From CAVVUF01 sp963751425 (GTDB lineage Bacteria; Chloroflexota; Anaerolineae; Anaerolineales; UBA4823): a stretch of DNA of 64,000 nucleotides. Positions 51,870 through 60,573 of the stretch are shown piece by piece (position 1 is the stretch's first letter; the number at the start of each line of letters is the position of its first letter). The stretch spans positions 434,001 through 498,000 of the forward strand of contig CAVVUF010000003.1 in NCBI GenBank assembly GCA_963751425.1. Direction: 5' to 3'. The notes beneath the pieces were generated by a model that did not search any database, was not told the origin of the DNA, and saw nothing but the letters and a program-made list of their open reading frames with translations. The translations under genes were made by a program, and so were the position numbers.

Positions 51870-52733
51870 ATGCAAAAAGACTACACTCCCCAAACCATAT
51901 CCTTATCTAGCTTTTGGAGCACCTTCATCGCCATGGCGCGCAAAGAATTGATCATTATGGCGCGCTACCCGGTCAATTTCGTCGCCTCCTTTGGACAGGT
52001 ATTCCTGACAGTGGCCGTCTTTACCCTGGCAGGGCGCTTGTTCTACGATGCCCCGGCTGAACAAAGCGGCTTATCCAATGGCAGCAATCCTGCAGGGCTG
52101 GTCGTCTATGGATTTGTGCTGTATCTTTTCTTGAATGATACGCTTTGGTCGATCGGGTACAATGTGCGCAACGAGCAGGTGCAGGGCACCTTAGAGCAGC
52201 TCTACCTCAGCCCAGCGAGCAAGTTCGCCAACCTGGTGGCACGCATCGTTAATATCCTGGTCTGGACCGGGCTGCTCACCATCGCAGGCGGCGCGCTGAT
52301 GGCAGCCATTATCGGCCGGCTGCCTGTTGAGAATCCCCTGCTGGGGCTGTATCTTTTCATCCTGACCCTGATGGGCACCTTCGGGGTGGGCTTCGCCTTT
52401 GCAGCTTTGACGCTGCAGATCAAGGAAACTGCCCAAACATTGGCAAACCTGCTGCAGTTCGCCTTCCTGGTGCTGTGCGCCAACTTTTTCCCCTTTGCCG
52501 CCTTGCCTCCATTTTTACTGAAAATTTCGCACCTGATCCCCCTGGCGTATGCAGTGGATGCCTTCCGTTCGACGCTGATGGGCTTCCCAGAAGGGTTCCC
52601 CGAGCTGGCGCCGTTCCAGGTTGAGTTCTGGATCGTCACCATTTTCGGGTTGGCCATGCCATTCCTGGGGTACTACCTGTACCGGGCTTCCGAGCGAAAG
52701 GCGCGCAAAGAAGGCAGTCTCTCCAACTATTAA
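51870..52733 (+). CDS. ABC-2 type permease (second of pair)
   Basis: 287 residues, six membrane segments, with the coupling helix SIGYNVRNEQVQGTLEQLYLSPA parallel to its partner's. The C-terminus is basic (RASERKARKEG). It is the last gene of the three-gene exporter operon; the next gene (CapA-like) converges from the other strand. Confidence 0.9.
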   Translation: MQKDYTPQTISLSSFWSTFIAMARKELIIMARYPVNFVASFGQVFLTVAVFTLAGRLFYDAPAEQSGLSNGSNPAGLVVYGFVLYLFLNDTLWSIGYNVRNEQVQGTLEQLYLSPASKFANLVARIVNILVWTGLLTIAGGALMAAIIGRLPVENPLLGLYLFILTLMGTFGVGFAFAALTLQIKETAQTLANLLQFAFLVLCANFFPFAALPPFLLKISHLIPLAYAVDAFRSTLMGFPEGFPELAPFQVEFWIVTIFGLAMPFLGYYLYRASERKARKEGSLSNY

Positions 52734-52776
52734 GATAACCAGAGAGAATACACCCGTCAGGGCCTGGTTTGCCGGG

Positions 52777-53997
52777 TTATTTGAGACTTGCGCTAGCGGA
52801 CTGGATGCGCTCCAACACCTGGGCTGCTTCTTCAGGGCCCGCAATATGCACGGTTCCATCCCCATCGACATGCGTGGGAATCAGCTCATAGCCAGTGAAC
52901 TGGGTGCCCTGGAAGGAAACCTTCAAGATCACCCCCTGCTGGTGGGCCAGGTCCCAGGTCTGGTCGAACACAAAATTTCCCAGTCCGTAGAAAACCGGCA
53001 CGGAGGCGATCTCCTGGACAGCCTGGACGACATGGGTATGGTTGCCCATCACCAGGTCAGCCCCGGCTTCAACAGCCACCTGAGCAAGATGCAGCTGGCT
53101 TTCGTTGGGAACGGAGCTGTCTTCGGGACCCCAGTGCGGCATGGCGATCACAACATCCGAAACCTGTCGGGCGGCCTGGATGGATTGGCGCAGATTGTCG
53201 TCATTGAGCACCGCGATGCCGGGGGTATCTTCACCGGCAAAAGTCATCGGCTCGATCTGTCCGAGCGAGACGAACCCGAAGCGCACCCCATTGACCTCCA
53301 TGACGACCGGCTGCATGGCTTCGCTAAGGTTCATCCCAGCCCCGATAGGCTCAATCCCAACGCGCCGCAAGTTGTCCAGCGTGTCCAGGAAGGCCCGATC
53401 CCCGCAATCTCCGATCCCGCAGTTTTTAATATGGTTGGTGGCCACGCTCATCGCATCGAAGCCAGCGCGCTCCAAAGCATCGGCATTGCTTGAACTGCCT
53501 ACTAAAACATAGGTAAAGATGCAGCCCGTATGGGGCGGGTAATCGCTCATCGTGGCATTGAGGGTGCCGATGGCCAGGTCGGCCTCGCTGATCACATCGC
53601 GCACTTCGTCGAAAATATAATCGGCATTCCCACGTGCATCGATCCCCGCCTGCACACAGCGGGCTGGGACGATCACGCCGGTGAAAAGCAGGGTGGTTTG
53701 CGGGAGAGGTGTGGCCGTGGGCACAGCAGTAGCTGTGGGCACCGGCGTGGGGGTAATGGCAGGCGTAGGCGTCCAGGCTGGCGTTGGAGAGGAGGGCTGG
53801 AAAGGCGTAGCTGAAGGCGCAGCGGCAACGGTGGGCACAGCAGCAGTTGCCTCAATCACCCTTACGGGATCATCATTTGCCCCATTATGCGTTGGAACAT
53901 AGGCAGCCTCAGAGAGCCGGCAGGCTGACAGGCTGAGGATGAAGAGGAGCAAGAACCAGCGGATCTGCAGGCAGCGGAGCAGCTTTGAGCTTTTCAT
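52777..53997 (-). CDS. CapA-family (poly-gamma-glutamate synthesis-type) metallophosphatase lipoprotein
   Basis: 406 residues from the ATG at 53997. Signal peptide with lipobox LSLSAC (C at ~26), then a long Thr/Pro-rich linker (~60-100), then a CapA metallophosphatase-like domain: TLLFTGVIVPARCV (where canonical GDIMLGR stands), AIGTLNATMSDY, SVATNHIKNCG, MPHWGPEDS, GADLVMGNHTHVVQ and FYGLGNFVFDQ. Some canonical metal ligands near the start are changed (GVIVPAR), so activity may differ. CapA-like proteins act at the cell surface; substrate unclear. The start overlaps queG closely (1 bp after its stop). Confidence 0.85.
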   Translation of the reverse strand: MKSSKLLRCLQIRWFLLLFILSLSACRLSEAAYVPTHNGANDDPVRVIEATAAVPTVAAAPSATPFQPSSPTPAWTPTPAITPTPVPTATAVPTATPLPQTTLLFTGVIVPARCVQAGIDARGNADYIFDEVRDVISEADLAIGTLNATMSDYPPHTGCIFTYVLVGSSSNADALERAGFDAMSVATNHIKNCGIGDCGDRAFLDTLDNLRRVGIEPIGAGMNLSEAMQPVVMEVNGVRFGFVSLGQIEPMTFAGEDTPGIAVLNDDNLRQSIQAARQVSDVVIAMPHWGPEDSSVPNESQLHLAQVAVEAGADLVMGNHTHVVQAVQEIASVPVFYGLGNFVFDQTWDLAHQQGVILKVSFQGTQFTGYELIPTHVDGDGTVHIAGPEEAAQVLERIQSASASLK

Positions 53998-53998
53998 T

Positions 53999-55153
53999 TC
54001 AAGGCAAGGCACGCAGAATTTCCTCCCGAACGAAGGGATCTGTTTCCAGCTTTTCAGCCTGACTTAAAACGGAAAGGGCAAACTCAGCATGGATTTGCCC
54101 AATGGCCCAGGCTGCATGGCCGCGCACCAGCGGCTCCGGGTCATGCAGCAGGGAATGGCTTAATCTGGGGAGTGCCTGAGGGTCACCCTGGTTCCCCAGG
54201 ACCACGGCTGCGCTGCGCAAGAAGCCGCCTCGCCTGGCGCGCTTGATGGGGGATCCTTTGAAGATGCGGCTGAAAGCCTCGGAGGAAAGGGAGAGAGCCT
54301 GCCCTAAATCGAGCCCGGAGACTTCAGGGCGCGGCGCAAAGGCCGGGTCATATTCTTCGCGCGCAGCCCGTCTATTCCAGGGGCAGACTTGCTGGCACAC
54401 ATCACAGCCGAACGCCCAATCTCCTAGGAGCGGGCGCAGATCAGCCGGGATGGATCCCTTGAGCTCAATCGTTAGATAGGAAATGCACCGGCGGGCATCG
54501 AGCGTGCGGTCTGGCAAGATGCAGCCCGTCGGGCAGGCATCCAGGCAGCGGGTGCAGGTGCCGCAGCGGTCCGCCAGAAACGGCGGGTCAACCATCAATT
54601 CAATCCCAAGCAGTATTTCTGCTAGAAAGAAATAGGAACCCTGGGCAGGATGGATCAAACAGGTGTTTTTCCCGATCCAGCCCAGGCCGGCGCGCTGAGC
54701 CAGGTCGCGCTCCATGACAGGCCCCGTATCGGTATACCAGCGGTTTGGAATTTCCCTACCGGTTTGCTCCTCCATGAACAATACCAGGGCTTTCAACTTT
54801 GGAGGAATGACCTCGTGATAATCCAGCCCCATGGCATAAGAAGCTATCCGGCCCACTGCACCTTTCCCCTTGATCGACCCAGTCAGCGAAGCCGGGTAAG
54901 GCATCCCAAGCACCAGGATGGATTGGCACTGCGGCAGGATTTGGCGAGGGTCCGCCCGCCGCTCCCGCGAACGAGGCTCAGCCAGGTAGGCCATTTCTCC
55001 ATGCTTACCTTCGGAAAGCCAATTTTCAAAAACGGCCAGGTGCGGGGGTGGATCGGGGGTGGTTACACCCACCAGGCGAAAACCCAGGCGGTGGGCTTCA
55101 GCCTTCACCGCCTGGGTCAAAGATCGAACACTGGCAGAAGAATCCGGAGGCAT
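53999..55153 (-). CDS. queG: Epoxyqueuosine reductase QueG
   Basis: 384 residues. YTDTGPVMERDLAQRAGLGWIGKN contains the catalytic Asp (~142). Two 4Fe-4S sites: CGTCTRCLDACPTGC (~200-214) and CDVCQQVCPWN (~255-265), the fourth ligand being CISYLT. A C-terminal HEAT-like repeat region (~310-380; LVRGHAAWAIG) completes the family pattern. It reduces epoxyqueuosine to queuosine in tRNA using cobalamin. Encoded between an NBR1-Ig lipoprotein and the CapA-like gene in one minus-strand run; a housekeeping gene. Confidence 0.95.
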   Translation of the reverse strand: MPPDSSASVRSLTQAVKAEAHRLGFRLVGVTTPDPPPHLAVFENWLSEGKHGEMAYLAEPRSRERRADPRQILPQCQSILVLGMPYPASLTGSIKGKGAVGRIASYAMGLDYHEVIPPKLKALVLFMEEQTGREIPNRWYTDTGPVMERDLAQRAGLGWIGKNTCLIHPAQGSYFFLAEILLGIELMVDPPFLADRCGTCTRCLDACPTGCILPDRTLDARRCISYLTIELKGSIPADLRPLLGDWAFGCDVCQQVCPWNRRAAREEYDPAFAPRPEVSGLDLGQALSLSSEAFSRIFKGSPIKRARRGGFLRSAAVVLGNQGDPQALPRLSHSLLHDPEPLVRGHAAWAIGQIHAEFALSVLSQAEKLETDPFVREEILRALP

Positions 55154-55166
55154 CCAGGCAGATCGA

Positions 55167-56202
55167 TCAGGGCTCGCAGGTCAAAGAGAAAGTGGCCTGT
55201 TCGGAGGTCACGTCTACCGGGGCGGTGATATGGAAACGCACCCAGCCCGAAACAGAGTTCGAGAAGTCAAGCACATAGGTAACTACCTGGTTGCCCGCTC
55301 CAAAGTTGGAGGTCTGAGGAGAAGGCAGCGTGAAGGTAAAAGCCGGATCGTCAGAGCCTGCTTCAAGTTTATATGTGATTGAAGCGGGGATATTCAGAGT
55401 GAACTTTCCGCTGAAAGTGTAAGTCTTTGGGCAGGCGCCGGTAAATTCGGTCGGGTTCACACTGATCGCAACGTTCGAAATCGAAAGCGTCGCCGAAGAC
55501 AGCGTAGGAGTGGGCGTAGCGGTAGCTGCAGAAACAACGCCTGAGGATGTGCTGGTAACCGTAGGGGTGCTCCCGGCGACCACTTTGATCTCTACATACA
55601 CGATATCCCCAAGATACTGTCCAGCCGTATTCATCAGCCTCCAGTAACCGCGATACGTTCCAACATTGGATGGTGCGGCCAGGTTAACAGAAATTTCGGC
55701 GGTTCCACCTGGAGACACATCTGCCAGCAAGCCCATCCGGTCTGGGCCACCCAGCTTGTCCCCGCTGGTGAAGACCAGGGCATATCCGGGAGTCCAGGTA
55801 GAATTTCCGGCATTCTTGAGACGCCAGGTCTTGGTGAACACCTCGCCCGGCTTAAAAACAGTGCCATCAGGAACGGTCTCACCGCACAAACACAGCATTC
55901 TCGCCGAGCGAGACAGCCGCCGTAGCGGTTGGAGAGCCTAAAGCAGGCGGGATCGGAGTCAAACTGGCGGTTGGTGTCACCGGGGCACGCGTCGCGGTAG
56001 AGGTGACGGTGGGGGTTGAAGTCTGTTTGGGAGCGGCGAGCGCAGTGGAGGTCAAGAAAGCGCTGGCTGTCTGAGCAGCCGCGTTCTTGAGCGCCTCCAT
56101 ATCTGTGGTGGGGGTAGCTGTCGGCTGCGAACCTTTACACGCAGACAAAAGCAAGATCAGACAAAACAAGGGTGCAAGAAACAGTAATTTTTTAGACTGC
56201 AT
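55167..56202 (-). CDS. NBR1-type Ig-like domain lipoprotein (frameshifted)
   Basis: ATG at 56202 follows AGGAG at 5 nt. Signal peptide with lipobox LLLSAC, then a Thr/Ala/Pro-rich stretch. The first ORF stops at GENAVFVR; the second resumes with CGETVPDGTVFKPGEVFTKT and WRLKNAGNSTW, the conserved NBR1 Ig-like start. An indel near 55885 splits the gene; joined length ~344 residues. The Ig-like domain is ~115-215, then a second Thr-rich linker, and a C-terminal beta domain with two Cys (GACPKTY, SLTCEP). Predicted to be a surface-anchored adhesion or binding protein; typical of Anaerolineae. No enzymatic motif. Confidence 0.8.
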
Positions 56203-56308
56203 TTTTTCTCCTAAAAGCAAGTGTAGAAACACCCGCTGGCGATTTGCCAGGATTGATCATACCATACCTGGCAAATCGCCATATTCTTCCAATTTAGTTT
56301 GGGGCAGG

Positions 56309-57520
56309 TTACCTTTCGATGCGAGGATTAACCCAAACCGATTTGTCGCTATCTGAACTTCCCTCAGAAGAAACATACAGGATAAACTGCAGGGCTTTTC
56401 CGCTCAAGGAGGAGAGATCTTTATCGATCGTGATCAAAACGCCATCGCAAGATTTCAGCCATTCACCCAACGTGGTCTCTGTGCTGCCTTCTTTATACTT
56501 GACCACAAACTTGACTTTACCACCGGTGCAATCTGACTTGAAACCCAAAGCGGAGCGCAGGTGGTCGCCATTTTGGACTGTATAGGTGGGATAGATACCG
56601 TAGATGATCCCGTTATCAATGTGCTCGGGGAAAGTCGCCAGGACCCGGTTGTAGGTCTTATTATCCTCCAGCTTGGCGCTGTCCAGGGTTGTAGCCACAC
56701 CAGGAGAGTCGTCCCCGGGGTCTCCCCAGGGGAGGATCGAAGAAGCATTATGCCACTCAGCGCTTGACCCTTTGCCGAAAAAGTCGAAGGTCGTGCTCGC
56801 AGAAGGTGTAGCTGTAGCCGGGTTTATGACCTTGATCTTGACCCAGAAGGAGTCCTGAGCATTTGCGCCAATCCCAAAGATGGCGCCACCGCCGTTGCGC
56901 AGCTTCCAAAAACCCTGGTAAGTGCCGGTGGAGGAGGGGGCTTTCAAAGTCACCGAAACATCGATGAGCTGCCCAGGAGCCACGGTGCCCGTGGTCAGCT
57001 GAGCCGAGGCAGGCCCGTTCATCGCATCGCCTCTGTCAAAGACCAAGGCGTAGCTCGAGTTCCAGGTGCAAGAACCGTTATTGCGCAATCGCCAGGTTTT
57101 TACGAAGGTGGTGCCAGCGGCAACTTCCGTATTATCCGGGTAAGACACATCCTCGACAAAAGAAGCCCGGTCGCAGGGAACTGGAATGGGCGTAACTGTA
57201 GGCGGGACCGGCGTATTTACAGGAGGCAGCGGGGTATTCGTTGGCAGTGGGGGCAGTGGGGTCTGCGTGTTCGTCGGCTGTGCCGGAACAGTCGTCTGCG
57301 AAGGTGCGACCAGCTGCGTGGCGATCGCAGCCTGGGTAAGCTGCGCCTCCACGGTCTGAGCCACGGATGTATAAGCCGCCTCCGGACCTAGCTGAGTCGG
57401 CTGCCCGCCGCCGAAGTAATTCCGGGCGCCTAAGATTAAAAAGAGAGTGATCGCACCCAAAGCACATAAGAGCACCACACCCCCGACGATGAGTATAATG
57501 TTATTCTTCGACATAGTCAT
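56309..57520 (-). CDS. Membrane-anchored NBR1-type Ig-like domain protein
   Basis: 403 residues. One N-terminal membrane anchor (~9-31), an Ala/Thr-rich region, a Pro/Thr-rich linker (~75-112), and an NBR1-type Ig-like domain (~115-235: FVEDVSYPDNTEVAAGTTFVKTW, then NGSCTWNSSYALVF). The C-terminal ~160 residues are another beta-rich domain of unknown type, with three Cys. Sited directly before the related lipoprotein gene, separated by ~105 bp. Likely cell-surface, ligand unknown. Confidence 0.85.
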   Translation of the reverse strand: MTMSKNNIILIVGGVVLLCALGAITLFLILGARNYFGGGQPTQLGPEAAYTSVAQTVEAQLTQAAIATQLVAPSQTTVPAQPTNTQTPLPPLPTNTPLPPVNTPVPPTVTPIPVPCDRASFVEDVSYPDNTEVAAGTTFVKTWRLRNNGSCTWNSSYALVFDRGDAMNGPASAQLTTGTVAPGQLIDVSVTLKAPSSTGTYQGFWKLRNGGGAIFGIGANAQDSFWVKIKVINPATATPSASTTFDFFGKGSSAEWHNASSILPWGDPGDDSPGVATTLDSAKLEDNKTYNRVLATFPEHIDNGIIYGIYPTYTVQNGDHLRSALGFKSDCTGGKVKFVVKYKEGSTETTLGEWLKSCDGVLITIDKDLSSLSGKALQFILYVSSEGSSDSDKSVWVNPRIER

Positions 57521-57679
57521 AGTTCTTCTTCCTCACACATGAATTGAATGAATTGGGTTCTTCAGGAATTGTCGTAGGGAAGCCAGCTTCCTAGCAAGAT
57601 TTTAAAGAACCATGAATTATCACATGTATATTCTCTCATAAAACTCTGGTTTCAATGTGACGGTGATGGCACGATTGTG

Positions 57680-59063
57680 TTACAGTTTTGAAACGTCGCC
57701 AATGGGTACATTGGGCAAGCTGCCGATCATCGACCATGGGCCAGTCCATTCAATTCTGACAGGCAGAACCTTCCCAGCCAGGTTGGGCTCTGCTTCCACA
57801 AAAACGAGCTTATTGGTATCCGTACGCCCTTTCCAGCGATTCTTGATCTTTTCCTCAAACAGCACGGGCACAGTTTGGTTCAGATACCGGGCACTGATCT
57901 GCGCGGCGATGTGTTCCTGCAAATCCTCCAGCCTGCGGAAGCGCTGCATTTTTTCTTCTTTAGAAACATTATCTTCCATGCGCCGGGTAGCCACCGTTCC
58001 CGGGCGGACAGAGTAGCGCGCCAGGTGGGCTACATCCAATTTTAGCTCGGATAAAAGGTCATAGGTGCGCATGAACTGCGCCTCGCTCTCACCCGGAAAA
58101 CCTACGATGATATCCGTGGCAATCGAGACACCCAGGTTGCGGTCTCCCAGGCGGCTGCGAATCTTCTCAACCAACCGGCGATAATCTTCTGCCGTATAAC
58201 CGCGCTTCATATTTTCCAAAACGTCATCATCGCCGGCCTGGACGGGCACCTCGATATGAGGCATCACCTTGGGCAGCTCTGCAACAGTATCGAGCAGCTC
58301 ATCGGTCATCCAGTTCGGGTGCGAGGTGAGAAAACGAATGCGTTCCAGGCCCTCCACTGCCTGCGCCAGGCGCAGCAGGTCAGACAGCTTCGGACCGTCG
58401 GGTACGTCCTTGCCGTAGCGGTCGACAATCTGCCCCAAGAAGGTCACCTCTTTGACGCCTTGTGCGACCAGAGAATGCACCTCGGCCATGATGGCGCCCA
58501 CCGGCCGGCTGCGCTCTACCCCGCGCCGGTAGGGGATGATACAAAAGGTGCAGGCATGCGAGCAGCCCAACACCACCGGCACATGCGCTGAAACCAGCAG
58601 GCCGCGTTCGTGCAGCGGCAGGAGCAGAGCCGGGAGACTCGCCCCCCAGTTCCTCATCCATCCATTCAAAGCGGCGCTCGGTCTCACTTTGCTCGAGGCT
58701 GCGGCTTTCAGCCTGCGACAGGTAGGCAACCAAAGGAACCGGGTCGGAAGGCGGCGAAAAAACATCTACGAAAGGAAAGCGCTTCTGCAAACGCTCAGAC
58801 CCCTTGACGCCCACCAGACAGCCCATCAGGTTGATCACCAGGTCAGGGCGCTTGTCTTTCAAGGGTCGCAGCGACTGAAGGCGCCCATAGGCTTTATCTT
58901 CCGCACTCTGGCGGACCACGCAGGTATTCAGGATGATCACGTCCGCCTCTTCGGCTTGCCGGGTATCTTGATAGCCCAAGCGTTCAAGTGCCGAAGCCAC
59001 GCGCTGCGAATCAGCCACGTTCATCTGGCAGCCTTCCGTCCAAATGTGATACTTCTTATCCAT
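57680..59063 (-). CDS. miaB: MiaB tRNA methylthiotransferase (frameshifted)
   Basis: ORFs 58380-59063 and 57680-58765 form one ~460-residue protein. The N-terminal MTTase domain has EGCQMNVADSQRVASAL, NTCVVRQSAEDKAY and LMGCLV (first cluster Cys). The radical SAM motif CSHACTFC is in the second ORF, which ends in a TRAM domain (KNRWKGRTDTNKLVFVE). Removing one base from the C6 run at 58642-58647 joins them (DEELGASLPALLLPLHE). A homopolymer indel in a housekeeping gene suggests sequence error. MiaB adds the methylthio group to i6A37 of tRNA. Assigned over MtaB/RimO by TRAM and N-terminal pattern. Confidence 0.88.
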
Positions 59064-59175
59064 ATATTCAATTATAACAAGGCCATGCGCATCGGGGAGG
59101 ATGGATAGGATTAGGAAAACTTAAGAAAAAGAGCAGCAGGATTTTTCAGCATTTTTTGGTGTTACAATTCCGCCC

Positions 59176-60423
59176 ATGCGCCTAAAAAGCTCTACCAAAC
59201 TCTTATGGCTGATCATACCCGCCCTTCTCCTGCTGGGATGGCTCGTTTACCAGATCCCCTCCGTGCACCTGAGGCTGTCCTGGCGCGTCGACCTGGCGCA
59301 GACCTACCTGCGCGGCGTGATCCATCCCGCAGGGCCAATGCCAACCGCTGTGGCGATGATCCCCTCAACTCCGGGCATTACCCAGACTGCCACAGTCTCT
59401 CCGACACCCTTACCCCCCACCGCGACGGTACCCGGCCCGACGGAGACACCCCTGCCATCTCCCACGCCAATCCCCAGCTCCGCCTCCCTGGCAGCCCCGG
59501 CGTATGTCAAGCAAGGTCCCAACAACTGCGGTCCAGCCAGCCTGGCCATGTACCTGGAATATTACGGCTGGGGAGGCACCCAGGAAGACATCGCCCAGGT
59601 TGTCAAGCCGCTGGATGCAGACCGGAATGTCAACCCCGATGAGCTGGCCTACTACGTACGCAACTATGCCGGGTGGCTCAGCGCTGAATTCCGCGTGGGT
59701 GGAGATCTCGACCTCTTGAAACGCCTGGTTGCAGCGGGTTTTCCGGTGATCATCGAGGAAACTTTTCATTTCGATAAGCCTTTCTGGCCGAATGACGACC
59801 TGTGGGCTGCCCATTACCTGCTGCTGACCGGTTACGACGATGCCACGCAGACCTTCACCGGGCAGGACAGCTTTCATGGAGCTGATCAAAAAGTCCCTTA
59901 CAGCGCGCTGGATGAAGGCTGGAAGATCTTCAACCGGGTTTACTTATTGGTTTATCCCCCCAACCAGGAAGAAACCCTCAAATCCATCCTGGGAGCAGAT
60001 TGGGACGTGACGGCGAACCGCCAGCACGCCCTCGAAACTGCCCAGGCTGAGGCGGGCAAGGACCCCCAGGATGCCTTCGCCTGGTTCAACGTCGGTTCGA
60101 ACCAGGTCTTCTTCGAGAACTACCTGGAGGCGGTGGGCGCATTTGACAAAGCGCGCACCCTGGGTCTGCCGCAGCGCATGCTGCGCTACCAGTTCAGTCC
60201 CTTCTTCGCTTACTTCCACGGGGGCCGGATGGAGGACCTGATGACGCTGGTGGACTACGCCTTGCAGCGCACACCGAACTCGGAAGAAGCCCTGGTCTGG
60301 AAGGGCTGGGCGCTGTACCGGCAGGGAGATACCAACGGAGCCATCGAGAGCTTCCAGAAGGCGCTGGAAGCGAACCCAAACAGCCAGGATGCGCAGTACG
60401 CCTTGAGTTTTGTGGGGGGATAG
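59176..60423 (+). CDS. C39-like cysteine peptidase domain protein with TPRs
   Basis: 415 residues: N-terminal membrane anchor (~8-26), Thr/Pro-rich linker (~70-100), a peptidase C39_2-type domain (~105-260) with C118 in PNNCGPASLAMYL, H213 in AAHYLLLTGYD and D231 in GQDSF, then TPR-like helices (~285-415; two recognisable units, EEALVWKGWALYRQGDTNGAI best). The catalytic triad looks complete. It probably acts outside the membrane, perhaps on peptides or a cell-wall partner brought by the TPRs. Divergent from miaB; TACAAT at 59163-59168 may be its -10 box but lies very close to the ATG. Confidence 0.85.
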   Translation: MRLKSSTKLLWLIIPALLLLGWLVYQIPSVHLRLSWRVDLAQTYLRGVIHPAGPMPTAVAMIPSTPGITQTATVSPTPLPPTATVPGPTETPLPSPTPIPSSASLAAPAYVKQGPNNCGPASLAMYLEYYGWGGTQEDIAQVVKPLDADRNVNPDELAYYVRNYAGWLSAEFRVGGDLDLLKRLVAAGFPVIIEETFHFDKPFWPNDDLWAAHYLLLTGYDDATQTFTGQDSFHGADQKVPYSALDEGWKIFNRVYLLVYPPNQEETLKSILGADWDVTANRQHALETAQAEAGKDPQDAFAWFNVGSNQVFFENYLEAVGAFDKARTLGLPQRMLRYQFSPFFAYFHGGRMEDLMTLVDYALQRTPNSEEALVWKGWALYRQGDTNGAIESFQKALEANPNSQDAQYALSFVGG

Positions 60424-60514
60424 CTGGGGCAGTAAGCGCCTCAAATCGTTCTCATCCATCTCTTCAGTTATACGATGCCCCGGTAAAGGGGATGGATTGT
60501 ATTTAACGATCCTC

Positions 60515-60570
60515 TTGACATAGTGTAATATATACACTATAATAAGTGTATATATTACACTATAGGAGGT
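60515..60570 (+). promoter_or_regulatory. Perfect consensus promoter embedded in an 18-bp-arm palindrome
   Basis: TTGACA (60515-60520) and TATAAT (60538-60543) with a 17-bp spacer: an exact sigma-70 consensus. TAGTGTAATATATACACT (60521-60538) and its exact reverse complement (60545-60562), 6 bp apart, occupy the spacer and the start region. Each arm is itself a dyad, AGTGTA-N5-TACACT. AGGAGG follows at 60564-60569, 4 nt before the ATG at 60574. A repressor binding both half-operators would fully block a very strong promoter. No regulator gene is adjacent. Confidence 0.92.
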
Positions 60571-60573
60571 CAA

